A DNA stretch of 64,000 nucleotides from Candidatus Magasanikbacteria bacterium RIFCSPHIGHO2_01_FULL_41_23 (GCA_001782805.1 MFPT01000002.1:133993-197992), one strand, 5' to 3'; shown: positions 34,815-43,870, numbered from the stretch's first letter. Program-made: numbers and translations. The notes: generated from the sequence alone by a model not told the origin.

Positions 34815-35648
34815 TTAGATCAAATACCACAAAATAAAAACACCGATAATTACTCGATACACGACAAACGGCATAAAACTCCATTTTTTAACAATTTTTA
34901 ATAATCCACTAATCGCGACCAATCCGCTTAAAAAAGCCACCACAAATCCCAACAACATTATATTAATTTCCTCGCCGTTAAAATTGACATTATATAATTT
35001 ATATAAGGCATCCAAACCGGCCAACGCCGTAATCGGCACACTCATTAAAAAAGAAAATTCCGCGGCCGCGCTTCGACTTAATCCGGAAAATAAACCTGCA
35101 GTCATAGTAATCCCTGATCGCGATGTTCCGGGTAAAAATGCCAAAACCTGAGCAAAACTCATCACCATGATTGATTTTATATTTTTATCGAAAATATTTT
35201 CTGTTCCGACTTGACTCTTGGTTAAGCTCGGTCGAATCTCTGGAACTTGCTTTTTCTTATTTGCATAATAATCAGCGACACCCAAAACAATTCCCCAGAC
35301 AATTAGATTAATCCCAACCAATAATGCGTTTCGTTCGTTGGTTTGCAAAAATAATCCCACGACTCCGGCCGGAAGCGCGCTGACCATAATCATCCAACCG
35401 ATTTTTCTATCAGCGCGCAATTCTTGTCCTCGTGAAAAAATCGCCAAAATTAATTGCCCTAACTTTTTCCGAAAATAAATAATCACGGCCAAGAGCGTAC
35501 CCAAGTGCATCACCAGATCAAACGCCACACCTTGATCCGTCCAACCGAATAACTTTGGAATAAAAATAAGATGACCGGATGAAGAAACCGGTAAAAATTC
35601 CGTTAATCCTTGGATAAGACCCAAGACAATCGCTTGAACCGAAGTCAT
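34815..35648 (-). CDS. uppP: Undecaprenyl-diphosphate phosphatase
   Basis: 277 aa from ATG 35648, about 20 bases after a TTGTTT-N17-TACATT promoter; the longer frame would begin upstream of transcription. Signature LIQGLTEFLPVSSSGHLIF near the N-terminus and PGTSRSGITMTAGL, with the usual multi-helix membrane layout. It recycles the lipid carrier C55-PP for wall synthesis, complementing MurJ. Confidence 0.95.
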   Translation of the reverse strand: MTSVQAIVLGLIQGLTEFLPVSSSGHLIFIPKLFGWTDQGVAFDLVMHLGTLLAVIIYFRKKLGQLILAIFSRGQELRADRKIGWMIMVSALPAGVVGLFLQTNERNALLVGINLIVWGIVLGVADYYANKKKQVPEIRPSLTKSQVGTENIFDKNIKSIMVMSFAQVLAFLPGTSRSGITMTAGLFSGLSRSAAAEFSFLMSVPITALAGLDALYKLYNVNFNGEEINIMLLGFVVAFLSGLVAISGLLKIVKKWSFMPFVVYRVIIGVFILWYLI

Positions 35649-35709
35649 ATTTGTCAAAATCACTGGCCTAAATGTACCAAATTTTACCCAAAAAAACAAG
35701 CCAAATGAA

Positions 35710-35738
35710 TTGACAAAACCAAGTTATTGCCGTATAAG
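35710..35738 (+). promoter_or_regulatory. Promoter of the receiver-domain gene
   Basis: TTGACA (35710-35715), 17-bp spacer, TATAAG (35733-35738). It is divergent from the uppP promoter. Confidence 0.8.
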
Positions 35739-35748
35739 TTCACTGTCC

Positions 35749-35775
35749 GGTCGGCCTCCTACGCAGGAGGTGACC
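35749..35775 (+). promoter_or_regulatory. Hairpin sequestering the SD of the receiver-domain gene
   Basis: GGTC-GG-CCTCCT-ACGC-AGGAGG-T-GACC. The SD AGGAGG (35765-35770) is fully paired with CCTCCT, and the hairpin ends two bases before the ATG. It begins ~4 bases after the expected transcription start. Confidence 0.8.
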
Positions 35776-35776
35776 A

Positions 35777-36145
35777 ATGAGAATACTTGTTGTGGATGAC
35801 CAACCCGCGGTCAGAAAATTACTCGTCCGCTTCCTCGAAGGACGCGGGCATAGTGTGACAACTGCCAGCAACGGCAATGAAGGATTCGCCGCTGACCAGA
35901 CCACGATGGATCTGGTGATTACAGATCTGGAAATGCCGGAAATGTCCGGCGACCAGATGATCAATCAGCTCCACGAATCAGGCAAGGACATCCCGTTCAT
36001 CTTGATGTCAGGGAATCATCAAGAGCTCGGGGTTCGTGGTTTGGCTCTCAAACAGTGGAACATTCGTGTTGCCACTATTCAGAAGCCGTTCTCTCCCAGC
36101 CTACTCGTCACCACGGTGGCCGACGAGTTCGGGTTGAAGATCTAA
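35777..36145 (+). CDS. Orphan response-regulator receiver domain protein
   Basis: 122 aa, a single CheY-like receiver. Acidic pair VVDD (residues 7-8), phospho-acceptor Asp in ITDLEMPEMSGDQM near residue 54, Ser in FILMSGNHQE, and Lys in TIQKPFSP. There is no output domain and no histidine kinase nearby, so it would act as a stand-alone phosphosignal or scaffold. GC-richer than neighbours, with its own promoter, an SD-sequestering hairpin and a strong terminator. Confidence 0.9.
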   Translation: MRILVVDDQPAVRKLLVRFLEGRGHSVTTASNGNEGFAADQTTMDLVITDLEMPEMSGDQMINQLHESGKDIPFILMSGNHQELGVRGLALKQWNIRVATIQKPFSPSLLVTTVADEFGLKI

Positions 36146-36148
36146 CTT

Positions 36149-36213
36149 GGAGGCCGATCGGACACCTCCACACAAACAAAAAATCTCTCCTTAAATATAG
36201 AGAGATTTTTTTA
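36149..36213 (+). terminator. Double hairpin terminator after the receiver gene
   Basis: GGAGG...CCTCC, then AATCTCTC-CTTAAATATA-GAGAGATT followed by TTTTTT. The second hairpin is a classic rho-independent terminator. Confidence 0.9.
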
Positions 36214-36229
36214 TTAAAATTTGTTCCAA

Positions 36230-37384
36230 TTAACTCTGTGACAATGATTGTTTCAACTCCTCTATTTTATCTATTTTTTCCCACGGAAATTCCGGCCGAC
36301 CAAAATGACCATAGGCCGCAGTCTCGCGATAAATTGGACGTTTTAGATTAAAGTATTCAATGATTTTTCCCGGACGAAAATCAAAAACTTTTATAATAGC
36401 GGAGACAAGAGCGCTATCACTCACCGTGCCCGTACCAAATGTATTAATGTTTACGCTGGTTGGTTCGGCGCGGCCAATGACGTACGAAACTTGGACTTCA
36501 CATTTTTTGGCTAGACCGGCGGCTACAATATTTTTGGCCACATAGCGCACCATATACGCGCCGGAACGATCCACTTTGGATGGATCTTTTCCGGAAAAAC
36601 AACCACCACCATGCCGTCCCATACCGCCATACGTGTCCACAATTATTTTGCGACCGGTCAAACCCGTGTCTCCGTGCGGTCCGCCAATCACAAATCGTCC
36701 GGTCATATTAATAAAAAATTGCGTTTTATCGTCAATAAAATCCTGGCACACTGGTTTAATCACTTTTTCCAGAACATCAGTCCGAAGTTGTTCCAGCGTT
36801 ACCGTATCATGATGCTGTGCGGCCACGACCACATTTTCCAAACGCGTTGGCCGGCCGTCAACATATTCCACTGCCACTTGGGTTTTTCCATCAGGTCGAA
36901 GATATGGAATAGTTCCATTTTTACGCACTTCCGATAATTTTTTCGCCAAACGATGCGCGAGTGAAATTGGTAATGGCATGAGTTCCGGTGTTTCATCACA
37001 AGCATAACCAAACATCAAACCTTGATCTCCTGCTCCTTGTTCTTCCGCGCTCGGTTTTGTTACACCTTGCGCAATGTCCGGTGATTGTTCGTGAATCGCG
37101 GCGAGGACTCCGGCGTGTTCCGCGTCTATGCCATAATCCGGATTAGTGTACCCAATACTTTCAATCACTTCGCGCGTTATTTTTTGGACATCCACATAAC
37201 CACGCGTGGTGACTTCCCCACCCACAATGACTAAACCGGTGGTAGTAAAACATTCCACGGCCACGCGCGATTCCGGGTCTTGCGCCAAAAGCGCGTCCAA
37301 CACCGCGTCGGAAATCTGATCACAAATTTTGTCCGGATGACCTTCAGTCACGGATTCGGACGTAAAAATAAATTTTTCGGCCAT
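36230..37384 (-). CDS. metK: S-adenosylmethionine synthetase
   Basis: 384 aa. TSESVTEGHPDKICDQISDAV at the N-terminus, EQGAGDQGLMFGYA near residue 117, GGPHGDTGLTGRKIIVDTYG near residue 230 (P-loop) and KVDRSGAYMVRYVAKNIVAAG. It makes SAM from Met and ATP, and so supplies the methyltransferase at the left end. Full length. The ~130-base leader holds a REP-like palindrome and hairpins, not a recognisable SAM riboswitch. Confidence 0.98.
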   Translation of the reverse strand: MAEKFIFTSESVTEGHPDKICDQISDAVLDALLAQDPESRVAVECFTTTGLVIVGGEVTTRGYVDVQKITREVIESIGYTNPDYGIDAEHAGVLAAIHEQSPDIAQGVTKPSAEEQGAGDQGLMFGYACDETPELMPLPISLAHRLAKKLSEVRKNGTIPYLRPDGKTQVAVEYVDGRPTRLENVVVAAQHHDTVTLEQLRTDVLEKVIKPVCQDFIDDKTQFFINMTGRFVIGGPHGDTGLTGRKIIVDTYGGMGRHGGGCFSGKDPSKVDRSGAYMVRYVAKNIVAAGLAKKCEVQVSYVIGRAEPTSVNINTFGTGTVSDSALVSAIIKVFDFRPGKIIEYFNLKRPIYRETAAYGHFGRPEFPWEKIDKIEELKQSLSQS

Positions 37385-37419
37385 AAAGGCGTTTAGACAC
37401 CGATGGAAACTCGAGGGAC

Positions 37420-37525
37420 GAGCAGGACGTTGTTGACTAGCAAGCTTCCTTTGTCAAAGGAAATTACCACCCTTCGACCGCTCACTTGTGGTGAGATAGC
37501 CGAACCAGGGTAAACCAACAACGAA
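37420..37525. repeat. Structured metK leader with REP-like palindrome
   Basis: Outer 8-bp repeat CGTTGTTG/CAACAACG encloses TTTCCTTTG-ACAAAGGAA and the palindrome 37470-37510 (CCCTTCGACCGCTCACTTGT...GAACCAGGG). The latter is nearly the same as the middle of element copy 1. Confidence 0.6.
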
Positions 37526-37545
37526 CACCATTGGTATGAATAATG

Positions 37546-37576
37546 ATTTAATGATAACAAAAACCGAAATTTTTTA
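37546..37576 (-). promoter_or_regulatory. Probable metK promoter
   Basis: TTGTAA-N17-TATCAT on the minus strand, upstream of the REP-like leader. The repeat is therefore transcribed as part of the metK 5' UTR. Confidence 0.55.
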
Positions 37577-37590
37577 CAAGAATAAAATCT

Positions 37591-38727
37591 TTATCTTTCA
37601 ATAAAATGACGCACAATACTTTCAATAGTAATACATTCAAAATGAGCATTTGGATAGACGGTTTTGAATGAAATCGGCGCGTTAGCCATTTCCTTCCATT
37701 TGCATTCATAAGCAAAAATATCTTTACCTCCACTCAATGATTCAACAAAATCCACTTCACCTCCCTGTCTATTCCTCCAAAAATGTATATCACTTGAACG
37801 CTGACTATAAGCGCGCTCCTTTATTTTTTCAGCAATAAAAAAATTCTCAAATATCGCGCCCTTATCCGGTCGAATATCTATCGAATCAGTATTGCCGATG
37901 AGTGCGTTTCTTATCCCGACATCATAAAAATATATTTTGTGACTCTTATTAATCTCTTTTGTTTTATTGGTATAAAGCGGTGTCAAACGAAAAATAATAA
38001 AAGCCTGTTCAAGCAGATTTATATAATTATAGATAGTATCTCTACTCACGCCGACTTCTTTCGCCAGCTCTGTATACGAAGCCTCGCTTCCAATACGCAA
38101 AGCAAGAAGTTTTACCAGTTTTTCAAAAGCAAACGAGTTGCGTATATCTCCAAATAAAAATAAATCTTTGAACAGATAATCGCCGGCTAGCTCTTTTATA
38201 AGTATCGCCTTTTCTTCTCTGGAATTGGCGTTAACAATTCCTGGATACAAACCGAATGTCAGATAGGAATCAAGTTCCTTGTCTATATTTATCTTCCCAT
38301 ATGCGTCAACAAGCTCTTTAATTGATAATGGATATAAATAAAATTTACGATTTCTTCCAGTCAATGGCTCATTTAATTTATTGGCTAATTCAAATGAAGA
38401 TGATCCGCTAGCAATAACTCGTGCATCTTCCACATTGTCCGCTATCAGTTTAAGCGTAGTGCCAATATCTTTTACTCTTTGTGCTTCGTCAATTACTACT
38501 AATTCATAGCCGGACACGAGCGAAGCCAGTTCTTTGGCGGATTTATGTTCAAGTAAAAGGGCTTCTTTAGGATCGTCTCCCTGTAAATACAAGGTATTGG
38601 AAAACTTGGCCATGATAGACTTTATCAAAGTAGTTTTGCCAACCTGTCGCGCACCATAAAGCACCAAAATTGGTTTTTTACCTATATTGTCATAGATTTG
38701 ATCAAAAATTGTTCTTATATAATTCAT
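37591..38727 (-). CDS. AAA_14/DUF4143 family ATPase
   Basis: 378 aa from ATG 38727. Walker A YGARQVGKTTLIKSI near residue 30, Walker B LVVIDEAQRV, sensor ASGSSSFELANK. A winged helix (SYTELAKEVGVSRDTIYNYINLLEQA) and a C-terminal PD-(D/E)xK-like DUF4143 (GGEVDFVES...AYECKWKE) follow. The TATATT -10 box ends only a few bases before this ATG, so the mRNA is nearly leaderless. Distant paralogue of 9968-11377; no toxin or partner gene identified. Confidence 0.9.
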   Translation of the reverse strand: MNYIRTIFDQIYDNIGKKPILVLYGARQVGKTTLIKSIMAKFSNTLYLQGDDPKEALLLEHKSAKELASLVSGYELVVIDEAQRVKDIGTTLKLIADNVEDARVIASGSSSFELANKLNEPLTGRNRKFYLYPLSIKELVDAYGKINIDKELDSYLTFGLYPGIVNANSREEKAILIKELAGDYLFKDLFLFGDIRNSFAFEKLVKLLALRIGSEASYTELAKEVGVSRDTIYNYINLLEQAFIIFRLTPLYTNKTKEINKSHKIYFYDVGIRNALIGNTDSIDIRPDKGAIFENFFIAEKIKERAYSQRSSDIHFWRNRQGGEVDFVESLSGGKDIFAYECKWKEMANAPISFKTVYPNAHFECITIESIVRHFIER

Positions 38728-38733
38728 AGGTAT

Positions 38734-38764
38734 AATATACAATATAAGTACTTAAAATGTCAAG
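38734..38764 (-). promoter_or_regulatory. Promoter of the second DUF4143 gene
   Basis: TTGACA (38759-38764) and TATATT with an 18-bp spacer; the expected start of transcription is at or within a few bases of the ATG. Confidence 0.7.
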
Positions 38765-38783
38765 TATACCCGCATTTTATATA

Positions 38784-39764
38784 CTATTTAAGTTGATTTT
38801 TCACCAAATCCCAATACCGCGCATCGCCTCGTTTTTCCTTCATAAACGCCCACCATTCCACGCCCCACAAATACGCGCGCGGACTGCCAATATGGCGCAC
38901 ATAATCCAAATGTTTTTGCAAACGCCGAGGATTCATGCTTTTTTCTTGTTCTGCTATAGCAGTATTTTCCGGATTGGAATCCGTAAACCATGGTTCGGCC
39001 TGTAATTCCGCCACGAATACTTCCGATAAATTCCGGCCATATATCTGCGCTTTCAGCCGATAAAAACTGGCCGGCAACCAATCATAATAAAAATAAAATC
39101 CGCTCGGAGTACGCACGACACGATAAATAGTTGTGCCGAATAAATCCGCAGAATTTATGGCTTGGCGCCACGTGCTTAATTCTCCACTGTCCGTTACCAT
39201 TATTTTATGATGGGGATCCAATGCTTTCACCAAAGCGATTTCTTTCGAAACCAATGATTCATCAAAATCCGCGCAATCACCAAACGCAAAACGAATAAAC
39301 GGTTCATTTTCCACTTGCCAAATTTCCAAAGCCGCATGCTCCCGATAACGTTCTACGACTTGGCGCACATATTCCTGCAAAAATTTTTCTTTATCAGAAA
39401 CGGTTTTATACCAATTTGGCACGTGACATTCCGGCCAACGCGGTGTTTTTTGACCAACCACAAGCGTAACTTTAACTCCGCGCTTGCTCGCTTCATCCAG
39501 CAAAAAATCCACATTATCAAAATTAAATTTTCCTTGTTCCGCTTCCACTTCACTCCACATCGCGGCCACACGAATATATTTTGGTTGTAAATCATCCAAC
39601 ATATCGCGATAGATTTTTTTCCAATCCAAGCCCAATGACGCGGCATGATTATGATTAAAACTAAGGCCAAATTCCACCGGATATATTTTTAAACTTAAAA
39701 ATAATAGACAAGCATACCCGCTGAAAACAATGATCGCGATTACTAAAAAAATATTCCTTATCAT
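38784..39764 (-). CDS. Membrane-anchored glycoside-hydrolase-like TIM-barrel protein
   Basis: 326 aa. N-terminal anchor (NIFLVIAIIVFSGYACLLFLSL), then a clan A-type barrel: LQPKYIRVAAMWSEVE, VKVTLVVGQKTPRWPE, the acid/base Glu in EIWQVENEPFIRF near residue 149, and a candidate nucleophile Glu in VFVAELQAEPW. This resembles GH5/GH39/GH42-type enzymes. It probably acts outside the cell on a glycan. It is followed two bases upstream-side by the DMT transporter gene, likely one operon. Confidence 0.8.
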   Translation of the reverse strand: MIRNIFLVIAIIVFSGYACLLFLSLKIYPVEFGLSFNHNHAASLGLDWKKIYRDMLDDLQPKYIRVAAMWSEVEAEQGKFNFDNVDFLLDEASKRGVKVTLVVGQKTPRWPECHVPNWYKTVSDKEKFLQEYVRQVVERYREHAALEIWQVENEPFIRFAFGDCADFDESLVSKEIALVKALDPHHKIMVTDSGELSTWRQAINSADLFGTTIYRVVRTPSGFYFYYDWLPASFYRLKAQIYGRNLSEVFVAELQAEPWFTDSNPENTAIAEQEKSMNPRRLQKHLDYVRHIGSPRAYLWGVEWWAFMKEKRGDARYWDLVKNQLK

Positions 39765-39766
39765 AA

Positions 39767-40669
39767 TTAAATAATTAAAACCAAACCAATAATAACCAAA
39801 ACCAAAGCAGCCGTTTCGACGATGATCTCTCTTTTGGTCAGATATTCTCGCAAAAAATTTGAACGACGATGCGACAAAACAAGAATAATCACAAACATCA
39901 AAGCATATTGCCAGCCAGCCAACGCATTCACCGCAGTCACACTACCGAGTGCAGTCGCCCATTGCAATAAAAGAATCGCAATAAGACCACATACTTTATC
40001 CAGCGCCACCAAACCGAGCGGTTGTTTTGTTGTGGAAACTTTTGCGGATTTTTTTGCCGAGGGCAAAAATGTTTTCCAAACAGATGGTAACAATAAAAGA
40101 ACCAATCCACCCAAACCGGCCGCAAAACGCGACCCGATCAAACCGGGGATAAAAGAAAAAGTGTCGTACAGATATTTGGCCGAAACATTGGAAATTCCAA
40201 AAAAAATACCGGCGACAATGCCAATGGCGTACCAACGCCAATGCGTTTTATTTTGGGGAGTTTTTTTAAATGATAAAAATACAGAAGCCACAATTAATAA
40301 ACCAATTCCGGCCATTTGACGGATTGTCAGCGCTTCATTAAGAAAAAATCGCGCCAAAAAAAATGTTGTTACCGTAATCATGGCGCCAATAAACGGATCA
40401 ATATGACTCGCTTCACTTTTGGACACGGCCACAAACATCGTATACAAACCCACAATAAACGTGAATCCGGATATTAGCGACACTAACCAAAATTTTGGAT
40501 CAAAAGAAAACGGGATAAAAAACCAAGCAAGCCCAACCAACAATAAAAAAACCGTTGAGTAAAATGTATAAACAATCGGCGATTGCTTTTCATTGGTTAA
40601 AATACGTTTATCCAAAATAAAAACCACTGCGAACAGCGCGTATCCAATTAACGCAATCAGTATCCACAT
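39767..40669 (-). CDS. EamA/DMT-superfamily transporter
   Basis: 300 aa with about ten transmembrane helices in two EamA halves (e.g. GFTFIVGLYTMFVAVSKSEASHI, FLARFFLNEALTIRQMAGIGLLIVASVFLSF). DMT transporters move small metabolites; the substrate is unknown. Two bases separate its stop from the downstream glycosidase-like gene. Confidence 0.88.
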   Translation of the reverse strand: MWILIALIGYALFAVVFILDKRILTNEKQSPIVYTFYSTVFLLLVGLAWFFIPFSFDPKFWLVSLISGFTFIVGLYTMFVAVSKSEASHIDPFIGAMITVTTFFLARFFLNEALTIRQMAGIGLLIVASVFLSFKKTPQNKTHWRWYAIGIVAGIFFGISNVSAKYLYDTFSFIPGLIGSRFAAGLGGLVLLLLPSVWKTFLPSAKKSAKVSTTKQPLGLVALDKVCGLIAILLLQWATALGSVTAVNALAGWQYALMFVIILVLSHRRSNFLREYLTKREIIVETAALVLVIIGLVLII

Positions 40670-40717
40670 AATTTTTAATCAAACTAATTTTAAATATATA
40701 TCTCTATTGATTTATTT

Positions 40718-42073
40718 TTACAACAAATGCATATCTTCAATTTCGCTTTTTTTGCCGCGCAAAACAATATCCTCCACATGATAAACGCCGTTGCGCGGCG
40801 CATCCAAAAAACCTTTCATCGCCGCTTCCGCCAACCAACCGGAACGCAACCAATCAAATAACCATTCATGAGTAAACCGCGGATCCTCTTGTTCAAAAGC
40901 CGCGCCAATGGAAAGTAGCCATGATTTATTAAATTCTTCTTGCGACCCAATGGTTGGCGCCATAATAATCGGTAAACCCAAGCCAGCATAAAAAGATAGT
41001 TCACTCGGTTTGGTCCAAAGAATATCAGTTTCCAATAACAGTTTGTTGAAAGCCGCGAAATAATCGGTTTTTTGTTCCGCGTACAGAACAGAAATATTGC
41101 CTCGATGTTTACGCTTTAGATGCAATCGTTCCACAGCGCGCGAATATTCGGCGTACACATCCGCCCGCGTTCCGGCCACTAAATTAAGTCGTACTAATCC
41201 CGCGTCAATTTTTTGTTGCAAACTTTTGAGAATAATCATACCCAAATCACGTTGTGCGCCCGCACCACCAACCGCAAACGTAATACTAATGGGATATTCA
41301 GAATTACGATCAGCGAATTTCGTCGGAAAAACCTGATCCAGCAAATGTTTATATTTACGCTGATAACGTCCTTCTGGATCCAGATGACGTAAGCGTCGCG
41401 CCAAACTGGTTTTTAAAATTTTTAAGGAATGTCCGCCAATATTTTCTTTGGGCAAAGGAAAACCCGTAATGTTAATTTTTTCTTCGCGTACGCCGTATTG
41501 CATCAATCGTTCTTTGACCCGACGATTGGGAACCAAATAATTAATTCTACTTTTGGACGGATATAGTGGCGCCCAAGCTCGACTCACATCCGCATCACAA
41601 CATAACAAATAAATTTCGCCTTTATAATTATGTTCTTCGGCAAAATACGCGGGAATAAAAAAAGAAGTAATCAGTGGCAATGGTTTTTGATTAAACGTAT
41701 CAATCAGATGTTTTCCCCAGCCACGTTTAATGGAGCCATAAATTGAATTTAACTGTATTGTTGATTTGGATTGATCGCGTTTGGGATAAAACGATTCAAT
41801 CCTCTGAAAATAATCCATGGCTGCGAAAATTTTGTCGCCAAAAAATGGAATTGATTTAAAGCGTGAAATCATTTCATATAATTTTTGACTATCATCCCAC
41901 TTTTTTTGATCGCGTTGGGGAATCCCCACATAATGATTGGCATTTATTACTTCGTTTTCTGAATTGGCGCCCAAAATTTGCGCTGTGGCCAAATGACGCA
42001 ACGGATAAACCGCACGTTGATGACCATAACCCATATCGACGGCTACGATATACGCTTTTGTGCTGACAGGCAT
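40718..42073 (-). CDS. GT-B glycosyltransferase-like protein
   Basis: 451 aa. N-terminal VDMGYGHQRAVYPLRHLA resembles the acceptor-side G-x-GH motif of MurG/MGDG-synthase-type enzymes. The C-terminal half has a nucleotide-sugar site (TFAVGGAGAQRDLG, then DILWTKPSELSFYAGLGLPIIMAPTIGSQEEFN). It probably glycosylates a lipid or cell-surface acceptor. Longer than MurG, with an insertion of ~100 residues in the N-terminal domain. It follows the FAD oxidoreductase. Confidence 0.75.
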   Translation of the reverse strand: MPVSTKAYIVAVDMGYGHQRAVYPLRHLATAQILGANSENEVINANHYVGIPQRDQKKWDDSQKLYEMISRFKSIPFFGDKIFAAMDYFQRIESFYPKRDQSKSTIQLNSIYGSIKRGWGKHLIDTFNQKPLPLITSFFIPAYFAEEHNYKGEIYLLCCDADVSRAWAPLYPSKSRINYLVPNRRVKERLMQYGVREEKINITGFPLPKENIGGHSLKILKTSLARRLRHLDPEGRYQRKYKHLLDQVFPTKFADRNSEYPISITFAVGGAGAQRDLGMIILKSLQQKIDAGLVRLNLVAGTRADVYAEYSRAVERLHLKRKHRGNISVLYAEQKTDYFAAFNKLLLETDILWTKPSELSFYAGLGLPIIMAPTIGSQEEFNKSWLLSIGAAFEQEDPRFTHEWLFDWLRSGWLAEAAMKGFLDAPRNGVYHVEDIVLRGKKSEIEDMHLL

Positions 42074-42094
42074 AAAAGTTTTGCTGAAAAAAAA

Positions 42095-43360
42095 TTAAAT
42101 ATCCTGCATAATAAGATCAGCCACAGCCACTCCACTTGATAACGCGGTTTCCATTGACGGCGCGCCCAAATAATCACCGGCAAAATAATGACCATCATTC
42201 CCCTGTTTTGCCCGCGCTTCCGCTACAAAATCAGTCGTGGCAATAGGCATAGTTTGTTTCCACTGAATCGCAGCAACCAATTTGATTTTTTCAATCTGGG
42301 GAAATAATATTTTTAAATTTTTATTTAATTCTAAACTTAATTTGGAATTAGAAAAAGATTTGTCAGTGACTGTTTTATAATTGATAATTAGATATTCTGA
42401 TTCTAATTTTGAGGCCATATTTTCGGCCCGAAACAAAGAAGTGATTTGATTTTGTTCAGGATAACACGGCGCGGTAAAAATCGCTGTCCAATTATTTTTG
42501 CCATTTATAGGCGGAAAATCAGATACACGTACTACTGCCGCGTAAAAATGCGTATAAGAAAATGGTGGAGCTTCAATACAATTTTTATATAACGCACTAA
42601 CTGAATTAGCCCAGACAATCGCGTCAAATTTTTGCATTTTCCCTTGGACAGTTATTTTTTTATCATGTACCGCTGTTACCGTAGCGTTACAATGAATCTT
42701 TCCTCCTCTAGCTTTAATCGCGGACGCAACTGTGTTGGTAAATAATTGATTATTACCGCCAAAATAGCAACCAGTCCGCAAATCTCCATGCACCAATGTT
42801 TGATAGATAAAAGGAGCATAAAATGACATTTGAAATTGATCCAGCGCTGGATAACAGTATCCCTGATTTACACAATCAATAAACTTGGCCAGATTAGTCA
42901 TTGCTCCATTTTTTTTTGGTAAAAATTCGGCGATTGTTTTACTGCCAAAATTTTGTATATCGGGTGTACGAAAATCCGGACGATTTCTTAACCAACCGGG
43001 AACTACACGCGTGGCAAACGCGACTTTTGCGGTCATGGACACGGGAATTTTTTTTTGACTATAGAATTTTCCGTTTGGTTCAAGCTGATAATAAATCTCC
43101 ACGTTTTTTATGCACACCAATTTTTTGACCAAATCCAATTCTCTCATTATGCGATGATAATTATCATACCACGGATAAATAATAAAACCACCCACATCAA
43201 CTGGATGATCATTCACCAATATACTTTTTACTCTGCCACCAACTTCTTCTCGCGCTTCAAACACAGTCACGGCATATTTTTCATCTTTGGTTAATTCATA
43301 CGCTGTAGCCAAGCCGGACAATCCCGCGCCAATAATCGCGATCTTTGGCTTAGTTCTCAT
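42095..43360 (-). CDS. FAD-dependent amine-oxidase-like oxidoreductase
   Basis: 421 aa. N-terminal Rossmann FAD motif IAIIGAGLSGLATAYEL with VFEAREEVGGRVKS, a dinucleotide-binding middle, and a C-terminal FAD motif (YFAGDYLGAPSMETALSSGV). It resembles protoporphyrinogen oxidase/phytoene desaturase-type enzymes. Substrate unknown. Its start overlaps the asparaginase-like gene by four bases (ATGA-type), so they are coupled. Confidence 0.85.
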   Translation of the reverse strand: MRTKPKIAIIGAGLSGLATAYELTKDEKYAVTVFEAREEVGGRVKSILVNDHPVDVGGFIIYPWYDNYHRIMRELDLVKKLVCIKNVEIYYQLEPNGKFYSQKKIPVSMTAKVAFATRVVPGWLRNRPDFRTPDIQNFGSKTIAEFLPKKNGAMTNLAKFIDCVNQGYCYPALDQFQMSFYAPFIYQTLVHGDLRTGCYFGGNNQLFTNTVASAIKARGGKIHCNATVTAVHDKKITVQGKMQKFDAIVWANSVSALYKNCIEAPPFSYTHFYAAVVRVSDFPPINGKNNWTAIFTAPCYPEQNQITSLFRAENMASKLESEYLIINYKTVTDKSFSNSKLSLELNKNLKILFPQIEKIKLVAAIQWKQTMPIATTDFVAEARAKQGNDGHYFAGDYLGAPSMETALSSGVAVADLIMQDI

Positions 43361-43845
43361 ACCAATTCTTCAAACTTGCCGATAATTTTATTTTTCTGGA
43401 CATTATTCCAAAAAAAATATTTGCCATTCATGGCGATATATATTCCCGGTGCCAAAGCTTGAGCCAAACCAAAAGCACAGCCAATATTAAACAGAGCATC
43501 GGAATTTCCAAATCTAAACGGAAGCATTGATCCGGTCAAAACAATAGTTTTATTTTTTATTCCTCCAGCCAAAACTTGCGCGGTTTGAACCATAGTATCA
43601 GTGCCATGAGTTATAACAATTCTATCTTCGACTGCATTCTGACAATTTTCTAAAATAATTTGTCGATGCGCATCGGTCATCAAAAGGCTGTCGATGAGCA
43701 TGAGCGTGGTAATTTCCACATCAGCTTCGGATCGAGCGGCTTTCAATATCTCGGGCAAATGAGTATCTTTAAAAAATAACTCGCCGGTTAATTCATTATA
43801 TTCTTTATCAAATGTTCCGCCCGTAACGAATAATCTGATTTTCAT
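43357..43845 (-). CDS. Asparaginase N-terminal-domain protein
   Basis: 162 aa, half the usual ~330. It keeps the catalytic Thr motif TGGTFDKEYNE near residue 9 and VITHGTDTMVQTA near residue 77 (Thr-Asp of the second triad), then LTGSMLPFRFGNSDA. It ends where the C-terminal domain would begin. In full enzymes the C-terminal domain helps complete the active site across a dimer, so activity of this short form is not assured. Transcribed from a promoter nested in the helicase terminator. Confidence 0.85.
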   Translation of the reverse strand: MKIRLFVTGGTFDKEYNELTGELFFKDTHLPEILKAARSEADVEITTLMLIDSLLMTDAHRQIILENCQNAVEDRIVITHGTDTMVQTAQVLAGGIKNKTIVLTGSMLPFRFGNSDALFNIGCAFGLAQALAPGIYIAMNGKYFFWNNVQKNKIIGKFEELV

Positions 43846-43865
43846 ATAGTTCGACAGGCTTACTA
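43845..43865. repeat. REP-like mini palindrome before the asparaginase-like gene
   Basis: ATAGT-TCGACAGGCTT-ACTAT: a 5-bp stem enclosing TTCGACAGGCTT, the core of the REP-like family, between promoter and ATG. Confidence 0.5.
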
Positions 43866-43870
43866 TAAAA

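Noticed and set aside
37385..37576. SAM riboswitch upstream of metK
   Set aside because: I could not find the conserved SAM-I/IV or SAM-II/III core sequences; the stems are explained by the REP-like repeat and local palindromes.
43357..43845. Frameshifted full-length asparaginase
   Set aside because: The next gene starts within its stop and no asparaginase C-terminal motif was seen in other frames downstream.
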